Assembly: GCA_020446505.1 (NCBI GenBank)
Contig: JAGREN010000016.1
Coordinates: forward strand, 1 to 63,722
Length of the DNA: 63,722 nt
Direction: 5' to 3'
Origin: Novosphingobium sp.
GTDB taxonomy: Bacteria; Pseudomonadota; Alphaproteobacteria; Sphingomonadales; Sphingomonadaceae
In this document: in pieces, positions 59,686 to 63,722 of the stretch
Layout of the letters: every line of letters starts with the position of its first letter
How positions within the stretch are numbered: the first letter of the stretch is position 1
Notes under the pieces: model-generated
The model's input: the letters and a program-made list of their open reading frames with translations, nothing else
Told to the model about the DNA's origin: nothing
Database searches by the model: none
Made by a program: the position numbers and the translations under genes

Positions 59686-62313
59686 TTAAGGTTCCGTGCC
59701 TGCCTCGCGTTTCATTTCGTAGAGCAGGTCCAGCGCGTCTCGCGGCGTCAGCGCGTCGATGTCGAGCGCCTGCAGGCGATCACGCAAGGTATCGCACTGC
59801 TCTTCCTCGTGCCGCGCGGCAGCGGCAAACAGCGGCAGTTCGCCTAGCCCCGCAGCGAGGCCGCCCGTCTCGGCCCGGCCCTTTTCAAGCATGGCAAGCA
59901 CGGCCTTGGCGCGCGCCAGAACCTGCGGCGAAACGCCAGCCAGTTTGGCGACGGCAAGGCCATAGGAGCGATCCGCCGGTCCCTCGGCCAGCTCGTGCAG
60001 CAGGACCAGATCGCCCTTCCATTCGCGGGCGCGGACATGATGGAGCGAGAGAGCGTCACAGCTTTCCGCAAGCCGCGCCAGTTCGTGGTAATGAGTCGCG
60101 AACAGGCAGCGGCTGCGATTGACCTCGTGGACCGCCTCGACCACCGCCCAGGCGAGTGCCAGCCCGTCATAGGTCGAAGTTCCACGCCCGACCTCGTCGA
60201 GAATGACGAAGCTGCGCTCGGTCGCTTGCGACAGGATCGCGGCCGTTTCGACCATTTCGACCATGAAGGTCGAACGCCCGCGCGCGAGGTTGTCCGACGC
60301 GCCGACGCGGCTGAAGAGCCGATCGACCAGACCGATCCGCGCGCTGGTCGCAGGTACGAAGCCACCTGCCTGCGCCATCAGGACGATCAGCGCGTGCTGG
60401 CGCAGAAAGGTGGACTTGCCACCCATGTTCGGCCCGCCGATGAGCCACAGGCGGTTGTCCGTTCGCAATGCGCAATCATTGGCGACGAAACGCTCACCCT
60501 GCGCCGCCAGCGCCTGCTCGACCACCGGGTGGCGACCACCCTCGATCGCGAGGCTTGGATCCTCGACGATAGCAGGACGCGACCAGCCGCCTTCCGCCGC
60601 GCGCTCGGCCTGCCCGGCGGCGACGTCAATGCGAGCCAGAGCCGACGCGGTGGCGGCAATGGCATGGCGCTGCTCCACCGCGAGCGCCACCAGCTCCTCG
60701 AAATGCGCATCCTCGGCGGCCTGCGCATGAGCGCCAGCCTCGGCAATGCGCGTGGCTTCCTCGTGCAGCGCGATCGCGTTGAAGCGCACTGCGCCCGCCA
60801 TGGTCTGGCGGTGCGTAAAACCGCTGTCGGGCGCCATCAGCGCGTCGCCGTGGCGGGCGGGAACCTCGATGAAATAGCCCAGCACGTTGTTGTGCTTGAT
60901 CTTGAGCGCAGCCACCCCGGTCCGCTCGCGATAGTCCGCTTCCAGCGCGGCAATGGCGCGGCGGGCGTTGCCAGCAGTCTCTCGCAGGACATCAAGGCCG
61001 GCGTCGTAGCCGGGGGCGATGTAGCCGCCTTGCCCGCGCTCGGTCGGCGGCGAAGGTACCAGCGCGCGCGACAGGGTGTCGATCAGCGCACCATGGCCGC
61101 GCAGCGAGGGCAGAATATCGCTCAGCAGTTCGGGCACGCCGTCGTGCGCTGCCAGCAGGTCGGCGATGCGCCATGCCTCGCCAAGTCCGTCGCGAAGCTG
61201 GCCCAGATCGCGCGGACTGCCTCGTCCTGCCACGATCCGGCCAAGCGCACGACCTATGTCTGGCAGACCGCGCAGCAGGCTGCGCAAGTCCTCGCGAAGG
61301 AAATTGCCGTCAAGCAACCAGTCAACGGCTTCCAGCCGCCGCTCGATTGCAGCCATGTCGCGCAAGGGCGCGGCAAGATCCTCGGCCAGTTGCCGCGCCC
61401 CAGCGCCGGTCACGCAGCGGTCGAGGCAGGCAATCAGGCTGCCAGACCGACCTCCCTGCTGCGACACAAGCACTTCGAGGCTTGCCCGTGTCGCCTCGTC
61501 CATCGCGAGGTGCGCATCGCCGTCGCGCGCCACCGGAGGCAACAGCAGGGGCAGGGTGCCGCGCCCGACATGGTCGAGATAGGCGATCAGCCCGCCAGCC
61601 GCCGCCAACATCGCCCTGCTGAACTGGCCGAACCCGTCGAGCGTCGCGACCTGGTGAATTGCCTTGAGCCGTTCATCGCCCTTGTCGCTGTCGAATCCGC
61701 CAGCCGGGCTCTCGATGACGTCCGATATCACTTCGGACAGATCGCGCCCGCCGGGAGCCACGACTTCGCTCGCCCCGATCCGCGCCAGAGCCGCGCCAAG
61801 GCGGTCCGGCGCACATTCTTCCAGCTCCATGCGCCCGGTCGATATGTCGCACGAGGCGATACCGACAAGGCCTCGCACTTCGCACAGGGCAGCCAGCACG
61901 TTGGCCCGGCGCGGTTCGAGCAGCGCCTCTTCGGTGAGCGTGCCTGCGGTCACGAAGCGCACGATATCGCGCGCGACCAATGCCTTGGATACGGCAGAGC
62001 CTTCCGCCTTGGCTCGCTCTTTCGCCTCCGCCGGTGTCTCGGTCTGCTCGGCGATGGCGACCCGGCACCCGGCCTTTATGAGCCGGGCGAGGTAGCCCTC
62101 TGCAGCATGGACCGGCACGCCGCACATCGGCACGGGCTCACCGCCGTGCTCGCCCCTGCTGGTGAGCGCAATGTCGAGGATTTGAGCGGCTTTTCGCGCA
62201 TCGTCGAAAAACATCTCGAAGAAGTCGCCCATGCGATAGAACAGCAGACAGTCCCCCGCCTTCTGCTTGAGGGCGAGATACTGGGCCATCATCGGGGTGG
62301 GCGCGGCGGTCAT
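59686..62313 (-). CDS. mutS: DNA mismatch repair protein MutS
   Basis: 875 residues. The mismatch-binding Phe-x-Glu is in YRMGDFFEMFFDDA; connector, lever and clamp domains follow; ATPase with Walker A GGPNMGGKSTF, Walker B-type FVILDEVGRGTSTYDG and the conserved FATHYHEL. Full length and intact. Recognises mismatches in the cytoplasm; mutL is not nearby, which is common in this group. A long antisense frame over it is an artefact of GC-rich codon use. Confidence 0.98.
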   Translation of the reverse strand: MTAAPTPMMAQYLALKQKAGDCLLFYRMGDFFEMFFDDARKAAQILDIALTSRGEHGGEPVPMCGVPVHAAEGYLARLIKAGCRVAIAEQTETPAEAKERAKAEGSAVSKALVARDIVRFVTAGTLTEEALLEPRRANVLAALCEVRGLVGIASCDISTGRMELEECAPDRLGAALARIGASEVVAPGGRDLSEVISDVIESPAGGFDSDKGDERLKAIHQVATLDGFGQFSRAMLAAAGGLIAYLDHVGRGTLPLLLPPVARDGDAHLAMDEATRASLEVLVSQQGGRSGSLIACLDRCVTGAGARQLAEDLAAPLRDMAAIERRLEAVDWLLDGNFLREDLRSLLRGLPDIGRALGRIVAGRGSPRDLGQLRDGLGEAWRIADLLAAHDGVPELLSDILPSLRGHGALIDTLSRALVPSPPTERGQGGYIAPGYDAGLDVLRETAGNARRAIAALEADYRERTGVAALKIKHNNVLGYFIEVPARHGDALMAPDSGFTHRQTMAGAVRFNAIALHEEATRIAEAGAHAQAAEDAHFEELVALAVEQRHAIAATASALARIDVAAGQAERAAEGGWSRPAIVEDPSLAIEGGRHPVVEQALAAQGERFVANDCALRTDNRLWLIGGPNMGGKSTFLRQHALIVLMAQAGGFVPATSARIGLVDRLFSRVGASDNLARGRSTFMVEMVETAAILSQATERSFVILDEVGRGTSTYDGLALAWAVVEAVHEVNRSRCLFATHYHELARLAESCDALSLHHVRAREWKGDLVLLHELAEGPADRSYGLAVAKLAGVSPQVLARAKAVLAMLEKGRAETGGLAAGLGELPLFAAAARHEEEQCDTLRDRLQALDIDALTPRDALDLLYEMKREAGTEP

Positions 62314-62430
62314 CCAATGGGATTAACCGGGGTGCCGACGATTCGGGAAGTGATGTTCCGATCATTTCCCCTGTCCATTCGCGCCGTGCGAAGTTAGAGG
62401 GGAGGCACCGGCAACCTGATCCTGGTGCGA

Positions 62431-63174
62431 ATGCTACAGCCGCGCGGTCGCTTATCTTTCATTGCCATCCTGTTGGCTTCGATGCCGGGCGTCGCGCTCG
62501 CAGGACCGCCTTTCCTGACAGACGATCCTGAGCCGACCGAGACCGGCCACTGGGAGATCTATGCTCCGCTGGTCGAGACAGAAGGCCGTGGCAAGGAATT
62601 CGAAGGCTCGGCCGGGGTCGAGGTCAATTACGGCGCAGCACCGGACGTGCAGCTAACTTTCGCCTTGCCTCTAGCCTACTCCCACGACGCGTCGGGCTGG
62701 GCTGCGGGGGCAGGCGATCTTGAAGTTGCGGCAAAATATCGCTTTTTTCACGACGAACACGCCGGATTGTCGATAGCCGCCTTCCCCGGAGCAACCCTCC
62801 CGACGGCTAGCAACGGCATGGGTGCTGACCGGGTCACGGCATTCCTTCCCGTCTGGGCGCAGAAGGATTTTGGTCCCTGGTCGATATTCGGCGGTGGCGG
62901 CTATGCGATCAATCCCGGTCCGGGCAACCGCGACTATTGGACAGGCGGTCTGGCCCTGACCCGGCAGATGAACGATTGGCTGCAACTCGGGATCGAGATC
63001 GACCGCCAGGGCGCGGATGCTGTCGGCGGCTCGGCTTCGACAAGCCTCGGGCTCGGCACGACAATTCAGCTGAAAACTCCGTTCCGGCTGCTCGCTTCTG
63101 GTGGGCCGACTTTCGATGACTCAGGCGGAAGAGCCGGCTTTCATGCCTTCGTAGCGCTGGGGCTCGATCTCTGA
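62431..63174 (+). CDS. Outer-membrane beta-barrel protein, putative transporter
   Basis: 247 residues. Signal peptide (GRLSFIAILLASMPGVALA), then PPFLTDDPEPTETGHWEIY, the typical opening of a family of uncharacterised outer-membrane barrels related to MetA-pathway/phenol-degradation porins. Alternating hydrophobic strands run to the end. A GTG at 62425 is an alternative start. Stands alone between mutS and the malic enzyme gene; substrate unknown. Confidence 0.8.
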   Translation: MLQPRGRLSFIAILLASMPGVALAGPPFLTDDPEPTETGHWEIYAPLVETEGRGKEFEGSAGVEVNYGAAPDVQLTFALPLAYSHDASGWAAGAGDLEVAAKYRFFHDEHAGLSIAAFPGATLPTASNGMGADRVTAFLPVWAQKDFGPWSIFGGGGYAINPGPGNRDYWTGGLALTRQMNDWLQLGIEIDRQGADAVGGSASTSLGLGTTIQLKTPFRLLASGGPTFDDSGGRAGFHAFVALGLDL

Positions 63175-63309
63175 CGGTACTCGCCGATTCCCGACGATGA
63201 CGTCGCGTCGCCCGGACTGGCGGCGATTCGCAAAACGCTGCGACGCAACATTTCCCCTATCGCGTCGGCGTCTGGTTGGGCTATTCGCGTGTCCGACAGG
63301 AGATCAGCA

Positions 63310-63722
63310 TTGTCCGAAGATAATAACGTCAGTTTCACCGACCGCGAGGCGCTGTTCTACCACAAGACCATTCGCCCCGGTAAGATCGAGATCATCGCCA
63401 GCAAGCCGATGGCAAGCCAGCGCGACCTTTCCCTCGCCTACTCGCCTGGCGTTGCCGTTCCGGTACAGGCCATCGCCGACGATCCGGCGACAGCATACGA
63501 CTATACGGCCAAGGGCAACCTCGTCGCCGTGGTTTCGAACGGCACCGCAATTCTCGGCATGGGCAACCTCGGCGCACTGGCCTCCAAGCCGGTGATGGAA
63601 GGCAAGGCCGTGCTGTTCAAGCGCTTCGCCGACGTCGATTCTATCGACATCGAACTGGCCAGCGAGGACACCGAAGCCCTGATCGAAGCCATCGCGATGA
63701 TGGAGCCGAGCTTCGGCGGCAT
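63310..63722 (+). CDS. maeB: NADP-type malic enzyme, N-terminal part (runs off the window)
   Basis: 137 codons visible. TTG start with AGGAG seven bases upstream. Motifs: ALFYHKTIRPGKIEII, RDLSLAYSPGVAVPVQAI (with the catalytic Tyr region), YTAKGNLVAVVSNGTAILG, GNLGALASKPVMEGKAVLFK, and DSIDIELAS. This is the bacterial MaeB type, which usually carries a C-terminal phosphotransacetylase-like domain outside the window. It converts malate to pyruvate and CO2. Confidence 0.93.
   Translation, partial: MSEDNNVSFTDREALFYHKTIRPGKIEIIASKPMASQRDLSLAYSPGVAVPVQAIADDPATAYDYTAKGNLVAVVSNGTAILGMGNLGALASKPVMEGKAVLFKRFADVDSIDIELASEDTEALIEAIAMMEPSFGG

Noticed and set aside
59995-62397. An 800-codon plus-strand open frame opposite mutS
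   Set aside because: mutS has all its motifs on the other strand; the antisense frame is low-complexity, rich in Arg, His and Gln, and is the usual by-product of high third-position GC.
1-63722. CRISPR arrays or other direct-repeat arrays
   Set aside because: I saw no regularly spaced direct repeats anywhere in the window.

Overview
The window is high-GC chromosomal DNA from an alphaproteobacterium, most likely a member of the Sphingomonadales (Novosphingobium, Sphingobium or Erythrobacter type). I infer this from the protein families: a FecI/FecR/TonB-receptor trio, sphingomonad-style TadE/TadG proteins, gluQ-HIG1-pduO-hbd synteny, tandem SDRs with Rieske and P450 oxygenases, PQQ dehydrogenases and many GTG/TTG starts. 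No 16S gene is present, so the genus is a guess.

Layout. (1) 1-2.7 kb: the right end of an integrated element (truncated primase-like protein, AlpA regulator, P4-type integrase) next to a tRNA-Gly(TCC) gene, its probable attachment site. (2) 3.2-7.5 kb: a nitric-oxide/nitronate stress locus. nsrR and a nitronate monooxygenase diverge from a truncated haemoglobin, a YeaR-like DUF1971 protein and flavohaemoglobin; two NsrR-like palindromes lie between them. (3) 7.6-9.9 kb: Pit phosphate transporter preceded by an unusual Nudix-DUF47 fusion behind a recognisable Pho box. (4) 10.1-18.6 kb: eight tightly packed genes, namely thermostable-haemolysin-family protein, AMP-ligase fused to a haem-oxygenase-like di-iron oxidase (HDO) domain, SDR, secreted TPR protein, methyltransferase, ECF sigma, FecR and STN-type TonB receptor. 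They look like a biosynthesis module wired to cell-surface signalling, and this is my best candidate for an undescribed system. (5) 18.7-24.5 kb: GST and trhO, then a D-threonine-aldolase-like enzyme, the scar of a deleted ridA, an aldehyde dehydrogenase and an SDR, with a perfect operator-like dyad in front. (6) 24.3-33.9 kb: an RTX remnant, a DUF3604-parvulin-HupE operon, a divergent cysteine-rich DUF3604 paralogue, a Rieske oxygenase, an aldo/keto reductase and a P450 with a TetR gene. This is a second candidate system. (7) 34.8-39.7 kb: ChrA and an orphan TadG/TadE/TadE group. (8) 39.8-47.7 kb: three SDRs, a MaoC/FAS1-like hydratase, and two PQQ dehydrogenases. (9) 47.7-63.7 kb: mostly housekeeping genes (LD-carboxypeptidase, LOG protein, thiD, glmM, symporter, HNH, gluQ, pduO, hbd, mutS, start of malic enzyme), interrupted by a Slam-type outer-membrane translocator with a transferrin-binding-protein-like lipoprotein.

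The overall picture is an aerobic, metabolically versatile environmental bacterium. It has periplasmic sugar/alcohol oxidation, oxygenase-based catabolism, NO defence and several outer-membrane uptake or surface-display modules. Functional links between neighbouring genes are inferred from spacing, overlap and orientation; none could be tested here.
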